Below are positions 33,370-45,924 of a DNA stretch of 50,873 bases, in pieces. The notes beneath the pieces were generated by a model, which saw only the letters and a list, made by a program, of their open reading frames with translations, had not been told where the DNA came from and searched no databases. Position 1 is the stretch's first letter, and each line of letters begins with the position of its first letter. The translations under genes were made by a program, and so were the position numbers. Source of the stretch: Perkinsus chesapeaki (taxonomy: Eukaryota; Perkinsozoa; Perkinsida; Perkinsidae); the NCBI GenBank assembly GCA_013115145.1, contig JAAPAO010000224.1, forward strand, positions 1 to 50,873, in the 5' to 3' direction.

Positions 33370-34166
33370 CTAATAATCGATACTATTGTCAATGGATAAC
33401 GAATCACCATCAAGCGAAGCTGTGGCGTATTCACCACCTGAAAGGGGGGCCAGCCATTGGGTTCCATCCCAACCATCATCGGAGTTAATGCCACCGCTCA
33501 CTATCTCATCATCAATCGACATACCCTCTGGAGGAATGAGACTATCCAGCACATCACCACCACCACCATCCGACTGTCCGCGCTGTTTCTTAGACTGCGG
33601 CAAGAAGGCATCGTTATATCTGTTATCGCTACGAGGGAGGCTCTTGTCCAAGGCAAGTGTGCTAGAAGTCATGGCATCAACTATCTGATAAACCAACATC
33701 ATGCCACACAGTAGCCATTAACAGTTGCTGCTGCTTACATCACCCGAAGGTATCGTGAGGGCGTTCGTTGGGAGAGTCTTTCGTGTGATCAAATGGTCCT
33801 GAACTTCATGGGACAGGAGAGCACACAACAAATCAAGCGCCTGGCAACAACCAGCTTATAATAGAAGCAGCAGTGAAATACCATACCTCCTCAGTGTATT
33901 CATCGACTCCATGAGACTTCAACGATCGTATCACTAAATCCCGTCGCTCCGACTCCGCCGTTTTCATAGTCTAAAATGCACTTATTCAAGGGATCGATGT
34001 CGTTCAGGTTTACCTTGGCACTGTGGACGATCGCCTTCAGTGAGCCAGGCACTGACACTAATATATTTCCACCGCTGCCGCCACCGTGATACCCATGATA
34101 CCGATGACCTGTGCTGGCCGCTGCTGCGGCAGCAGCCGCCGCCGCGGTTATGTTGGCAGATGACAT
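33370..34166 (-). CDS. Ala/Gly-rich protein with histone-fold-like helices
   Basis: Exons 34166-34014, 33970-33887, 33840-33739 and 33684-33370 all join in phase 0, giving 217 residues. The N-terminus has a run of ten or more Ala and a His/Gly stretch. The centre (RRDLVIRSLKSHGVDEYTEE, then LDLLCALLSHEVQDHLI, later TIPSGDIVDAM) resembles the helix pattern of histone-fold TAF subunits such as TAF9. That assignment is weak. The C-terminal third is acidic and Ser/Gly-rich. If correct it would belong to TFIID or SAGA in the nucleus. Confidence 0.5.
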
Positions 34167-34413
34167 GCAACAACACAACAAGCTGTCCGCTAATTACAGC
34201 ATACACTGCTTCCGCTTCGGCCCCTATTCCCTCCTTGGTAAATCACAAACACAATTATCCCTCTCTTAGCCGAATCTGATCATGCACCTAACGGGTGTTG
34301 ATCTGTAAAAACTGTTAACTTATCAGGGATAAACTTGCCCTAAGATCAGCTTGGACTCTTACGATCATCTAACATTCGGTAGGACCTGCTCTCTATCCAT
34401 GATCGGATATTGA
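34167..34413. other. Short intergenic region
   Basis: Spacer between two minus-strand genes. No feature seen. Confidence 0.4.
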
Positions 34414-37400
34414 TCAGTCAAGAGGAAGGGTGTGTCTGCCAGTCACTGTGACCGCTCTCACAACAGTATCCTTCCCCAACTATGTTCGCTCAAGGCTCTC
34501 ATCGCCAGCCCTCACTCCGATCTCCTACTCCCTCGAAGTACCACCGCCATCCTCATCGTTTATGGTGCCATCATGGTTTTATCTCCTTGCATACCTTAAC
34601 AATCGGCTGTGACGAAACCTCTTTAACCAGTCAAGGCCTCTAGTCTGACTAATATCGAACACGCTGTTATCATCATCGCTGGTGCTACCATAACTCAGCT
34701 CGCAGGTAACCTAAAGTACATAGCGGCTCCGGGCTGTAGACCCTTCCAATACACTCGATCAAGCATGTTTACATTAACCAAACGAGCTCAGAGATGGCTC
34801 TGCGCAAACCACTATGACCTATGTTACGCTCGCTGCTGCTGCTGCTGCCAGCACCCCAAGTAGATGCCTCAAGTCATTCAATATTATCACCTTCAATTTG
34901 CCCGCTTCATAGTTATACTGCACAACACTGTAGGTTCTTGTGTCATGAAAAGGGTACACGGAAAGACAAACAAATGTACAGCAAGTTTAAGTCAGACATT
35001 CCTCGGAGATGGAAAGCAGTTTCTGACGTACCGCAGTAGGGCATTCGCATACCACAGCTCCTCATCAAGTGCCTGACATAATCGTATTAGGAAGGTGTTA
35101 CTCAATAGCGGGGGACGGCTCACCGCCACAAACACAGACGGCTGAGGCTTCACGTCGTCACCAAGTATCTTTCCATAAACTGCTTTCTGCCTCGATTCGA
35201 CCCTCGACGCCAAACATCGGAATCTCTCACGAGCACTCCCCAATGCGGTTTCTTCGCAGACGTTGTTATCATTATCATCCATCTTTGTTCCAGTATGTAT
35301 TCTCATTGCTCGTATGGCGATATCCTGACGAGCTTAAGCCTCGGGTGCGTTCGAACATGACACGTGACTACCTCGGCTTCAGCCTCTACTGCGGTGTAAA
35401 ATGCCCCACCTGCTGCCGAGAGCTCGCTACCAGCGACCGACCACATTGCTTTCCACTGCCAGTCGCTGTCCCCTGCATCCGTCGTGCAACCGTCGCCGCA
35501 TTCTCGGAGCATTTTGATATTAAGAGCCAATGACGTAACAAGAGCACACTGCTCCACATTGGTGAGGATGCTAGGCACCGGTATCGTCTCTAGATTGGGA
35601 GGTGGACACAAAACGAATGCCTGAGGCGGCCCATGACTTACCAAAAAGGTAATTGTATAAATACCTCAAGTTCAGGGTTGATGAGCAATTTCAAGGAATG
35701 GTTGAGGTGCATCCCGCCAGAAGGAACGGCCACCTCGAGCGGGCTACTCTGTACGTGACAAGGCAGCAGCCAGCATCGCAATACATCTTCTTGGATCACT
35801 TCATTCCCATCTTCAGATATCCACCACACCTTCGCTTTAACTACCACTCGTCGTGGGCGGAAATGTTGCTCGAACGGTGGCAGTTTAGGAGTGTCGTTTG
35901 GTGTTCCCTCCAACCAAGGTGGACGTGATGATATCACACAAGACGTCTCCAACTGCCACATTCTTAACCTGTAACCATCGTCGACCTCTTCAACCGTCGA
36001 ACACACTATTGGAAGGCCTGGTTCTCTCAACCATGCGTCCATCCAACCAGCGATCTCGGTAGTTTCCAGCCCAGCAGCGTCTGCCATCGCTCGCCACAGA
36101 TCGGATTTAGTGTACGTGGACTGATTGTGACGCTCAAGAAGTATCCCTGAGGAAATCGCTCAAGAAACCAGTTCGTTGGCAGCAGTGGTTACGAAGGCCT
36201 CGAATGAAGTTGTCATGCCCAACGGCACCGCGGAGCATCCGTAGTACGCAGGCTCCTTTGCCATAGGCAATATTATCAAACAGAACTTCACAGTCTTCGG
36301 CTGGATGCTGCTGCTGCTGCCCTCCTCCAGTTGTTGGCCTATCACAGTTATATTCTATCGGATGCGATCCTGAGAAAGACATGGCGGGAGAGAGTGTGAT
36401 TCGTGTGGTACTCGAGGGTGAGGCGTCGGCGAGCATGGCATCAAATTGCACCTCTGTGAGAAAGTGTTCCCAAACGCGGTCCCCCAGGCATTGGTTCAAC
36501 CTGACAACGATCGCTATTGACCTGTTTACCTTACCAAACAGATGGCCCTACCCCTCCGATTCCATCCAACCTGCCGCGGATGGCTCCTTATTTGGCATCA
36601 AGTCACACATTACAAACTCTAACAACCTGGCCATACCCTCTTTAAGCCAAAGGTCCGCGAAGCTCTCTGGCGTACACATATCTCCGAACCACATGTGAGA
36701 TACTTCATGGCACATCAATCTAACGACCCTTCGCCGCCTCGAAATGAGCTCAGTAAACAACTTCAGCTCTTGCTGGGTCTCCACTGCTTTTCGGTGAACT
36801 TTCCGTCGACACTCTTCCAGCATTCCCAGTGCACTTGGTATGCTGGGAACCATGCAGTATGTGTCCTTCACGGAAATGCAACCAAATGTCTCGAGGCCGA
36901 GCCCACGGTGATGGGGAAGGGCCACTATTCTCAATCTGTCCGGTAGAGCAGGGTAGGGAGCGATGGACCCAAACCATTCGGTCATCTGCTCGAAGGCAAA
37001 CTGCGCGGCATGACCGGCGACCGTGGGGGTCAGCTCCTGGACATTTCGTTTTTGTCTCTGTCGTTTGTCGGGCAGCTCTAGAGTGGATGAATCGGAGAAG
37101 CTGCTGTGCTGTTCTCGAGGGAAATAACAAATGCTGACTTGGGAGCCGAAGTCGTGTTCCGAGAATTGACCGATGAAGATCCCAACCGCATAAGTTGGCA
37201 AACGCACATCTTGAGGCGTTCGAAATTCAATCCAATCACCACTGCTTGCTGCTGCTGGCTTTCGCTCACTTATCGATATCGCTCTCATGTGCTCACCCGT
37301 GGAACACCTCACCGCAAAGGACGCTTTAAATGCGGGGTCATCTACACATGGGAAGACTCTTCTAGCATGTCGAGGCTCGAGACTGGTCCCTATATACATG

Positions 37401-37906
37401 TCATCTACAGGCACTCTACACGCGATATGTGACCCCTCCGTATCGCCGGCATCGAGGGTGCTAACCTGTCCAACATCATTACAGTTTCCGGCGAAGAGGC
37501 CTCTTGGAGCGATGATACCATGCCGCGAATGACCACACACTATCAACTGCCCAACATATTCGATATCAACCTCTACAGTCTCTCGATCAGTGCCCGCTTC
37601 AATGACTACAAGACCATGGTCAACCCAGTACCGCCGAGCTGGCAGGCCATCAACCCTCAAGAATGATATTTTTAGACCAACGGCATGCAATGAAATGAGC
37701 TTCCCTTCCCCAGTTATCCTCTTTAGTTTTATCAAAGTTCGCCCTGCGAAAGTTCCTATTTCACAGTTGAAATCCCTCAGAGTTATATCGTATTCAAGCG
37801 GGGCGTATTTCGACCCTGGACGGCCCGCCTCCAGCCAGATGGTGTCATCTAATGTACCTGCTACTGGCTCACCATTCGTATGATCGTGATAGGAGTTGGC
37901 GGTCAT
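34414..37906 (-). CDS. M1-family zinc aminopeptidase
   Basis: The first exon (37906-36552) encodes 451 residues; the next begins at 36500 in phase. The zinc site is HEVSH (residues 400-404) with the third ligand Glu423 exactly 18 residues on, inside DLWLKEGMA. The exopeptidase motif, usually GAMEN, reads GLGLETFG. The catalytic Tyr follows in the second exon (FDNIAYGKGACVLRMLR). Later exons (about 36100-35640, 35640-35306, 35306-35070) match the beta-sandwich and helical ERAP-like C-terminal domain. Small exons near 34840-34750 and 34705-34608 and a last exon ending at 34414 complete the frame. It removes N-terminal residues from peptides. No signal peptide is seen, so it is probably cytosolic. 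The loss of Met and Asn in GAMEN may alter specificity. Confidence 0.85.
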
Positions 37907-38235
37907 TAAGGCTTGAAAAACTGAACAATAGTTGGCAAAGTGCTACTGTTTCAGTGAACATTACGTCACCCGATAGTCGAAAGTTAAGAGTTTTAAAGAT
38001 ACCACCGATGTGGCCAAACTATCCTTGACTTTCAATATTCCCGCCTTCAAAATGAACCGGCCCATTTGGAACCGAGGAAACTATTATTTCACCTTCGCCG
38101 CTCGTCGGCCCATTCGAACATACCTCCCTCGCAACATCGTGAGCCGGTACTTAAACTAAACAACAAATGTGTGAATGAAATTCCCCTTGAAGGCTTAAAT
38201 ATAAATAATGCAATTATGGCCATTCATGGTTGTTA
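37907..38235. other. Intergenic, 329 bp
   Basis: Upstream of the aminopeptidase and downstream of ARF, both on the minus strand. GGTATCTTTA (minus strand, near 37995) resembles the first half of the hairpin leader but lacks the rest. Nothing else seen. Confidence 0.4.
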
Positions 38236-38947
<712 letters not shown>

Positions 38948-39201
38948 AACAACGCTTCAACAGTGTTCAACACTACGTAAAAGGACGATGTAAATCGGAG
39001 AGTTGCGTCGTCTGGAGGGGAGATATCGCTACGCCATTCTAATCGATTATCAGCGCATCTTGAATGGGTCGTCGACACTTTCGATTTGGCGGCCACGTTA
39101 TTGCAGTGATGCTGCTGTAGCCGAATGGGCTCGCAATCGAAGCTCAAATGAGCCGACCCCTCCCTTCTCTTAACCCTTCAGCCTCTTCTTAAACCCTCAT
39201 C

Positions 39202-39720
39202 ATGAAGATTCCCTCGTTATGTACTCTTGTTGCCACCACTAACGCTCTGCAACGCCTGGGGTCCTCACTGGCCGATGACCAACCATGGGCAGACGGCCTC
39301 GTAGTTGAACCTACGGTAAGTTCGTATTCCATCTCATCATCGATAGAACTCTTCCCAACACAGGGGCATTGATAATCTTGAGAATTGAGCGAGCCTCTAC
39401 TTGATCCTTACCCTTTCAGACTGATGGTCTCATTTGCCGTCTTGAATCAGCCGGTTATACTCTTGCAATCAGCCTCGATAATGCAAAGGTTCTGGTACAA
39501 GTGCCTGGCCAAACCGAGATTCGGTGAGCATCCTTCACTTTCTTTTCATATGTTCCTGGTCAGCACCGAAGTGGCTTTCCCCGATGACGATCCCAAAGAG
39601 TCAAATGAAGACCGGTGCGTTGATGCCATTAACAACCTTGAGGGTGACATTCTCGAGTCTGATACAATCGAGACGGTCGTACGCACCACGTTTAAGGCTT
39701 TGGCCACGACCATAGTCTGA
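39202..39720 (+). CDS. Small putative secreted protein, 124 residues
   Basis: Exons 39202-39315, 39420-39523 and 39564-39720 join in phases 0 and 2. The N-terminus (MKIPSLCTLVATTNALQRLG) looks like a signal peptide. The rest is acidic, with LICRLESAGYTLAISLDNAK and a C-terminal helix. No family recognised. Intron lengths (104 and 40 nt) are typical of the window. Confidence 0.6.
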
Positions 39721-39848
39721 CCATCATGCTCAACATGTTTAGACGTTATTATGTGCGCTGCCTCATGGCTGCTGCTGTGACTTCTGTTGTTTAATGTGTT
39801 TTTTACTGAGTGACCAATTCCGACCTCGAAAAGTATCTTTGCTAGGTT

Positions 39849-41132
39849 ATGACTATTAGCTATAAGAACACCACACGGAAGCGCACCAGCCCACCGCAAC
39901 TGCCGACATTCAACGATCTGCCTGACCTTGCACTTGCCCTGATATTCGCAATGAGCGGCCAACCTTTAGTCTGCTCCATGCTATCCAAACGAGCTCTTTA
40001 CGTCTGTGACATGTCAACTGCGGACGATCTGTTATGGCGAGGATGCTCCGGAGGTCGACTGGAGTATGCCCGTAGACTCCGCGATCGCAGGAATGCTGTT
40101 GCAAGCAAACTAAGGAAAATGCAACGGAAAGATCTTCTACCAAATTTGCCGAGACAATGCGACTTTCTTCACCTCCACAATTGGAGACTTAACATTCTAG
40201 AAGCTGATGGCCGCGATTGCGGCCCTTTCAAGCACGTTCCCGTCGAGTGGACATTCGAACTCTCTGACCCCGGCCCGTTTGTGGTATCAGCTCCGGGGAC
40301 GGTTTTCCGCCTCACCTTCTCGGTTAACAACAACAAACGCCTCAAATGGGCATCACTCCAGGGTGCCACTTTCACACTGATCGTGAGGTCCGCGGCTTTG
40401 CTCGGGGTCGAGGCTCAAGTGTGCTCCGTTAAGCCTGTTGTCATCAGTGGTATCACAGCAGGGTGTGAAGAGGTGATCCTGGCGTCGGTGGGTCATGTGG
40501 CTGTTGGCGTCTGGTCATCTAGTGCTGACCCCGAGGTTGCTGTTATTTACCTCAACCTATCGTTTTATGATATTGTAAAGGCATTCGGTCTCTCGCCAAA
40601 GCCACCTGCTTATAGATTGAAGGGCATCCCTGATGACCTGGACCCTCTGGCTGGGCTCAAAGGCCTAACTGTGATAGTTGCACTGAGAGACGGAGCAACT
40701 GTTATGTTCAGCAACACTTTCTATCGAGTGGATGCGGAAGAATGCTTCACTGAACTGCCTGAACCCTCTGCGACTTTCCGCGTGCTCAGTGGCCATCGCT
40801 CCGGACAGCCGATCGACTTTCCTATTGACGGCAGTCTGCGACTGGCGTGGAAAACAAGAGCGTTTCGACGTTTCTGGGATGCTGTGACAGTTGACGTTAT
40901 CGTATTCAATGAAGAACAAGAAGTACTGTGGAGCACCAGCGAAGTGGCTGCGCTTCAGTCCCACCCCGAATGGCATGACGATCATGATGCTGCGATAGAT
41001 TTCGACTTGAGTGCTGATGGTGAGTGGAACCATCACTACGTTCGTTTGAGACAGTCTGGTGTTGCTGCCTTCGAGGCCCACGCTGCGGAATCACCAGACG
41101 GAAGGTGGGCGCTGTCCGGTCAATTGGCATGA
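39849..41132 (+). CDS. F-box-like protein, single exon
   Basis: 427 residues without introns. Residues 17-60 (PQLPTFNDLPDLALALIFAM, then CSMLSKRALYVCD) follow the F-box pattern of LPD-L-I then a hydrophobic helix, so it may bind Skp1 in an SCF ubiquitin ligase. A conserved-looking LWRGCSGGRLEYARRLRDRR follows. The remaining 300 residues are beta-rich (VEWTFELSDPGPFVVSAPGT, FRLTFSVNNNKRLKW, VSSP-poor) without a known repeat. Similar F-box-like single-exon genes are multicopy in perkinsids as far as I recall; this is uncertain. Confidence 0.55.
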   Translation: MTISYKNTTRKRTSPPQLPTFNDLPDLALALIFAMSGQPLVCSMLSKRALYVCDMSTADDLLWRGCSGGRLEYARRLRDRRNAVASKLRKMQRKDLLPNLPRQCDFLHLHNWRLNILEADGRDCGPFKHVPVEWTFELSDPGPFVVSAPGTVFRLTFSVNNNKRLKWASLQGATFTLIVRSAALLGVEAQVCSVKPVVISGITAGCEEVILASVGHVAVGVWSSSADPEVAVIYLNLSFYDIVKAFGLSPKPPAYRLKGIPDDLDPLAGLKGLTVIVALRDGATVMFSNTFYRVDAEECFTELPEPSATFRVLSGHRSGQPIDFPIDGSLRLAWKTRAFRRFWDAVTVDVIVFNEEQEVLWSTSEVAALQSHPEWHDDHDAAIDFDLSADGEWNHHYVRLRQSGVAAFEAHAAESPDGRWALSGQLA

Positions 41133-41328
41133 CAATTTCGGGTTCGTCAGGTCTTGGCGGCTTAACAGCATCACCATGTTGCTGTCTCTGAAGCACCTGG
41201 ATGACTTCTATGGGACAAGCTACTCACATGACAAGGCTATAGTGGAAGAAATATAATCTCTAATGATTGTGTTCGAGTTTGAAGTCCAACGAAAGCATCA
41301 ACACACTTAACCAGTACAATAACATCAC

Positions 41329-41570
41329 TCAACACACCCGCTTCCTTAAACAATAGCGTTAACTACAACAATTAATATTAACTATTCTTTACTGAGCTGC
41401 CCTGTCCAACACAACCGCTTCCTTAAACAATAGCGTTAACTACAACAATTAATATTAACTATTCTTTACTGAGCTGCCCTGTCCAACACACCCGCTTCCT
41501 TAAACAATAGCGTTAACTACGACAATTAATATTAACTATTGTTTACTGAGCTGCCCTGTCCAACTCACCC
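41329..41570. repeat. Three-copy 77-bp tandem repeat
   Basis: Units start at 41339, 41416 and 41493 with CGCTTCCTTAAACAATAGCG and continue with TTAACTACAACAATTAATAT and TAACTATTCTTTACTGAGCT. Copies differ at only a few bases. Each holds inverted GTTAAC/GTTAAT arms. It lies 3' of the F-box-like gene. Confidence 0.92.
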
Positions 41571-41579
41571 GGCGTAATG

Positions 41580-41769
41580 TCAGAATGGTACCGATGCTAC
41601 TAAGGTACCTGAAGAAACCTCTTCACGCTTTCTCAGATAAGTTGTGAAGGCGGGGTGGCCTCTATCAGATGTTTCACCCTGTAGAGCATCATTATAAAGC
41701 ACGTTATCATATCTCGCTCGATATGCATCATCAAACCCTTTCCCAATGACCTGCAAAAGTGTTGATGAT
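41580..41769 (-). CDS. Last exon of an unresolved minus-strand gene
   Basis: After a good acceptor (CACTTTTGCAG at about 41769) an exon of about 62 codons runs to TGA at 41580, with FDDAYRARYDNVLYNDALQG and TTYLRKREEVSSG. Upstream exons were not found in 41810-42100. Family unknown. Confidence 0.35.
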
Positions 41770-42101
41770 ATTAAACCGATGAGTGGGCACCATGGTCCGA
41801 TGACCAATCCTTAACAATCAATAACACTTCGTCACCACATTGAATTGGCTATTGAGGAATAGTACAGGCTTGGGACTTGTAGCCTGAAAGTTCGTGTTGA
41901 AAGGTCTTTGAGGCTGTAGGTGCGGTATGATCGTTGTTTCAGTTTAAAGTCGAGGCCCATTGGGCTTAGTCAGGCTCCAATTCACCGCAGGTTTACCGCG
42001 TTTTCTGTGTTGTGAGCGATGCAACTGTGTACACTGCGATGATAAAATATATGAAAACAACGCTTAGCATCATCACAACGGTCATGTTACAATATTAAAT
42101 G

Positions 42102-43960
42102 TTATGGTCGGTTCTTGAAGGGTAGGAAGGACTCAAGTGCAGCCCTTTGTTGTGATGCTGCCGCACGTAGAAGAGATAACTGTTCCTTGAATGCTTCATC
42201 GAGGAGTTCATTTACCTACCATAAAACTACTCCCCATTAAAAGAACACATGTTACCATTTCTAAAGGAGACTCTAAAGCATAGGGTTTGTCTGGAAGCAT
42301 CGGTGCTGGTCTGTGGGTGTAGTAGACAACAGGAGGCTGCTGCTGCTGGGGCTGGGGCTGTGAACAACAACAGCATATTCGATTTTGGCACGACGTGACC
42401 GGTGAAGCCGTCTGGTCGCTTATGCCGAGCTCTGGCGGGTCGTATTGTGTACCGATGCTTTGTGGTAGACCGTCAACCTGTACAAAGACCACTGATCGGA
42501 CGATTGCTGTAGTAGCCGACCTGTATGCCGCATTCAAGGGAGTGTCGGACCCTCGGTGTGCTGCCAGAATGCCGCCGCCGACGCGCTGATCTCGGCGTTC
42601 GTAGTGACCGCGGTGTGGGTACTGTCCGCGTAATCGTGACGATGCCATAACGAGCGTTACCTTCCAAAAATGTTTGCGATATCTGCACGGTATCGCTGGA
42701 ATCATCTTTCGGTCGAACGTCATCGACATCCGTCCCCATGGAGGACTCGTCCTCGAACGCGTCGTCAGCATAGCTCCGATGCCTACGGCAGCAGCAGCCT
42801 CGACACAGCCCGAACACCAATGGCCCTACGCTGGAGATATCGCAGAGATGGACTCAGTGAAGTCAGTTTTGCCTTCAACAAGGTCCTCGACGGACTGCCA
42901 AGGGGTGCCTTGCGATCGCCAACTTAATGCCTCACCACAATCCCCTTGGAATCGACCTCTTCCTCTATTGGTGGGGAAGTCGGCCTATGGCGTTCAATGG
43001 CGTTAAATGGTCGAATATTCTTTACCGATCATCATCATCGACATCGATGCTATCAATATGCTGCCGATTCCCCTCCGAGCGGTCATCATCAAATTCTTCC
43101 TCGGATGGCAACTCAAGTTCCTCGAATGCCATTATGCGAATTCCGGCGATCGCCGGCGGTGGTTTGGATGATACAGTCGGCTCTCTGAATCCATCCAGGG
43201 TCGAGCGCCACCGCCGCCGCACTGTGTGTTCTTTACTTCTCGTCTAATTCCTCGGTTGTATAGGGGCCAAGCGGGACAGACTGTTCGCTTTGTGACACCG
43301 AGTGCCTGTCGGGAAATTCTGGGATATTCAATGCTGAGGCGTCTCACGGGGAAGGTTGTTCCTCCTCAGATGATTGTTCTCGTGATGAGTTCAAGAAATC
43401 GGAGAACGTCTCGCTGATGTTGTCAGCGATCGGGGCAGAGTAACTGTCCTTTCCCTCGTGCTTCGACGACAAGTTCCCGAGACTCACCGGCGGCCTCGTG
43501 AATGATCGCTCATAGCCGGGCTTGCACTGGCGACCACAATCGGCGATCTTGCCTTCCCTCTAAGGGCGGTATGTCAATTCGTTATAATAAAACTCGTCGT
43601 ACTTGTCCGGGTTGACAGTCGGTCGGACTCCCAGCAGGGAATCGCTACTACCGCGGTGGAGCGATCTCGAACTACTGGAGCTACGCGTTATCGTTACACC
43701 GTAACCACGCGCACTCTGACCGACCCGACTTCCTGGTGTTCGTGTGAGATCGACGGCGTAGGGATCTCCTGAAGACTCGTTGCAGATGACGTCAGAGATT
43801 CAGGGTTACCTTCGCCGTAGCGAGCCGCGAATGGATCGCTAAGGGTTTGGTTGCCGAACGGTGTTGGTGGAGAATAGGAGGGGGATTGGATCGAACCCGA
43901 GTGCCCCATTGGGGATGAGTAAGCCGTAGACGACCGTCCTACCGTTCGAGGCAGTGACAT
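42102..43960 (-). CDS. Disordered Ser/Pro/Asp-rich protein with Cys cluster
   Basis: Starts at 43960 (MSLPRTVGRSSTAYSSPMGH). First intron joins RYGEG to DPYAVDL (phase 1). Further exons at about 43760-43565, 43510-43340 and 43160-43020 are Ser-, Pro- and Asp-rich (LSSKHEGKDSYSAPIADNIS, FEELELPSEEEFDDDR). The 3' end is firm: an exon ending at 42256 holds the cluster CCCCSQPQPQQQQPP, possibly a palmitoylation site, and the last exon 42215-42102 encodes a helix, LLDEAFKEQLSLLRAAASQQ. Joints between 43000 and 42500 are uncertain. No domain recognised. Confidence 0.5.
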
Positions 43961-44253
43961 GGCCCTCAGGAAACGCTGCTGCGGCTGGCCTAGACGAGAC
44001 AGGTAGGTGGTGTCACGTCACCGAGAATAATTTAAATTTTCTCAAGATAAAGCGTCAAAGCGATTGGCAAGAGCTACTCGCTCTTATGCCATGGACATCG
44101 TGATTGGACCTGTAATCAATAGACGAAGGTAAGTGCTCGAGTTTCCTGAGGGATTGGAATGAAACTCGTAAATCTTGCAATCTTGCAAAATCTTGCTTTT
44201 CCTTATAGTCGACACCCCTGTAGCGCATGCGTGCTAATTCTGTGTTCTGACGT

Positions 44254-45597
44254 ATGCGCATACGCATGTCCACATCTATCGACCCCGCGAATCTTACTAT
44301 CGAACATGATGATGGTACTGGTGACGTGAACCAGTCCTTAGATCGCTCTGCATTCGAACCACCAGCTGGTTATGGTGTAGACGAGCCTCGTGACTTGGCC
44401 TCTGGCCCCACAGAAGGGCTTTATCTTCCTGGTAACAGTCTCGATGGTACTGACTTCTTCCCTACCCTTGAAGGTCTTGATGAAGGTGAATCATTCCAGC
44501 CAGCTTCAAAGAGATCAAAGTTGAGCGGCTCTGTTGGGTTTATCGGTCATCAGCTATCCCTCCCTCAGAACGTCTCTGATGCTTCTCTGTCGGACTTGCA
44601 AGAGAACTCGGTGCTCCTTATGAAATTATTATCTTCAACCACCGACGATTCACTTGGTCCTAATCAGGCGATATATTCTGCATTAGTTGGTCTTGCTTCG
44701 GCTGGTGATACTTCTCGACCAACCTCAGGATCATCAAGTACGTCAACAGCCTCTGCCCTACCAACTAACAATAATGCATCTAACCCTCGAAAGCGGCCCT
44801 CACCGAGCAGATCTGGTAGTCAAAGCGGTCCGTCACTTCTACTTGGTCCGGAACTCTTTTCTGCGGTGAACCCTTCTACCAATAATTCGACCTCGCTCGC
44901 GGCGGCAGTGTCGACCCCGACGATCGGGCGCTCAGTGAAGGCAAGTCAGCCGCCCAGCATCCCAACTGGCAAATTCGCCGGAGCTCAGAACATTCCAAAT
45001 GACGATGTAAACGGTCCTGTTAGAGTTGTACGTCGAGTTCATGGATGGGTTACTATATTACGTAACGGTGGAAGACAGGCCACTGGACCATATCGTCAAA
45101 CAGTCCATCAATGTGTTGAGGATCAAAAGGAAGTACATAGACTAAGATCTGAAAGAGGTATGACTAATACAGAGGTTATGCAATTACTGGAACAAATGAA
45201 GCATGTGACTGATCGTCACCCTTCAACACTATTGATAAAAAAGCCAAAGAAGCTGGATTATATTGCTCCAGTTGGTGTTAGAAGAATGCATAAAGGTTTT
45301 AGAGCAAGTGTTAGAGTTAGTGGTAGAGAAGTATATGGTCCATTACGACATGATGTTACTGATGCTTCATGTGATAGACAAGAAATGATGAAATATCGTC
45401 ATGCCGTTGATGCCCCTGGAATGAGAGCCTTTGTGAAGACTCTTCGTGACAGAGTTTATCCTCATCATCTTGGTGGTGAGAATACCAGAGTAATGCCAGC
45501 AGCGCCAGTCCACAATCAAGTATCTGATGATGGTATTCTATCTGGCTTGCCATCGTCAATTGCTAATATGGGCCATTCTCATGCAACACCTTTGTGA
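44254..45597 (+). CDS. Protein with tandem AP2-like domains
   Basis: Single exon, up to 447 residues; a second Met (MSTSIDPANL) at 44266 is an alternative start. The N-terminal half is Ser/Asn-rich with a nuclear-localisation-like patch (NPRKRPSPSRSGSQSG). Residues about 253-300 (VRVVRRVHGWVTILRNGGRQ, ATGPYRQTV) and 345-390 (VGVRRMHKGFRASVRVSGRE, VYGPLRHDV) each show the strand-strand-strand-helix pattern and G-P-[YL]-R core of alveolate AP2 DNA-binding domains. Likely a transcription factor. A paralogue starts at 50063. Codons shift from mixed to AT-rich toward the AP2 half. Confidence 0.65.
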   Translation: MRIRMSTSIDPANLTIEHDDGTGDVNQSLDRSAFEPPAGYGVDEPRDLASGPTEGLYLPGNSLDGTDFFPTLEGLDEGESFQPASKRSKLSGSVGFIGHQLSLPQNVSDASLSDLQENSVLLMKLLSSTTDDSLGPNQAIYSALVGLASAGDTSRPTSGSSSTSTASALPTNNNASNPRKRPSPSRSGSQSGPSLLLGPELFSAVNPSTNNSTSLAAAVSTPTIGRSVKASQPPSIPTGKFAGAQNIPNDDVNGPVRVVRRVHGWVTILRNGGRQATGPYRQTVHQCVEDQKEVHRLRSERGMTNTEVMQLLEQMKHVTDRHPSTLLIKKPKKLDYIAPVGVRRMHKGFRASVRVSGREVYGPLRHDVTDASCDRQEMMKYRHAVDAPGMRAFVKTLRDRVYPHHLGGENTRVMPAAPVHNQVSDDGILSGLPSSIANMGHSHATPL

Positions 45598-45924
45598 ATG
45601 GCAAGTAACCTTTTTGGTATCTTTAGCACTATAACCTGATAATATCAATCTGTATTGTATCAGATTGTAATCTCTTTATTACATGTATCATTAAAAGGGA
45701 CTTGGCGCCCTAGTGGGATGGTCAAGGTGTATATCAAAGCAGTAGCGTCGTCTCATTTTTGCACGGTTGATGCCCAGTTTTCCGTGTCGTATAATTTCAT
45801 TGCCGTAATAGATAGTAGTAGAGGTACCAGTAGTAGGTTTCCCGCAAGGCTTTTCTACATCAATAACGGCGTCTTTTGAGTTTAACAGTATCGCGGCACA
45901 CGGTATCAGTGGTATACGTTTGTA
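45598..45924. other. Intergenic, 327 bp
   Basis: Between the AP2-like and BolA genes, same strand. A plus-strand open stretch at 45655-45879 lacks protein-like character. No other signal. Confidence 0.4.

Noticed and set aside
33906-34181. Unspliced 93-codon Ala-rich ORF as a complete protein
   Set aside because: A GTAAAC donor at 34013 and TTTTAG acceptor at 33971 remove its middle and join it in phase to the helical exon, so the unspliced ORF is read-through of an intron.
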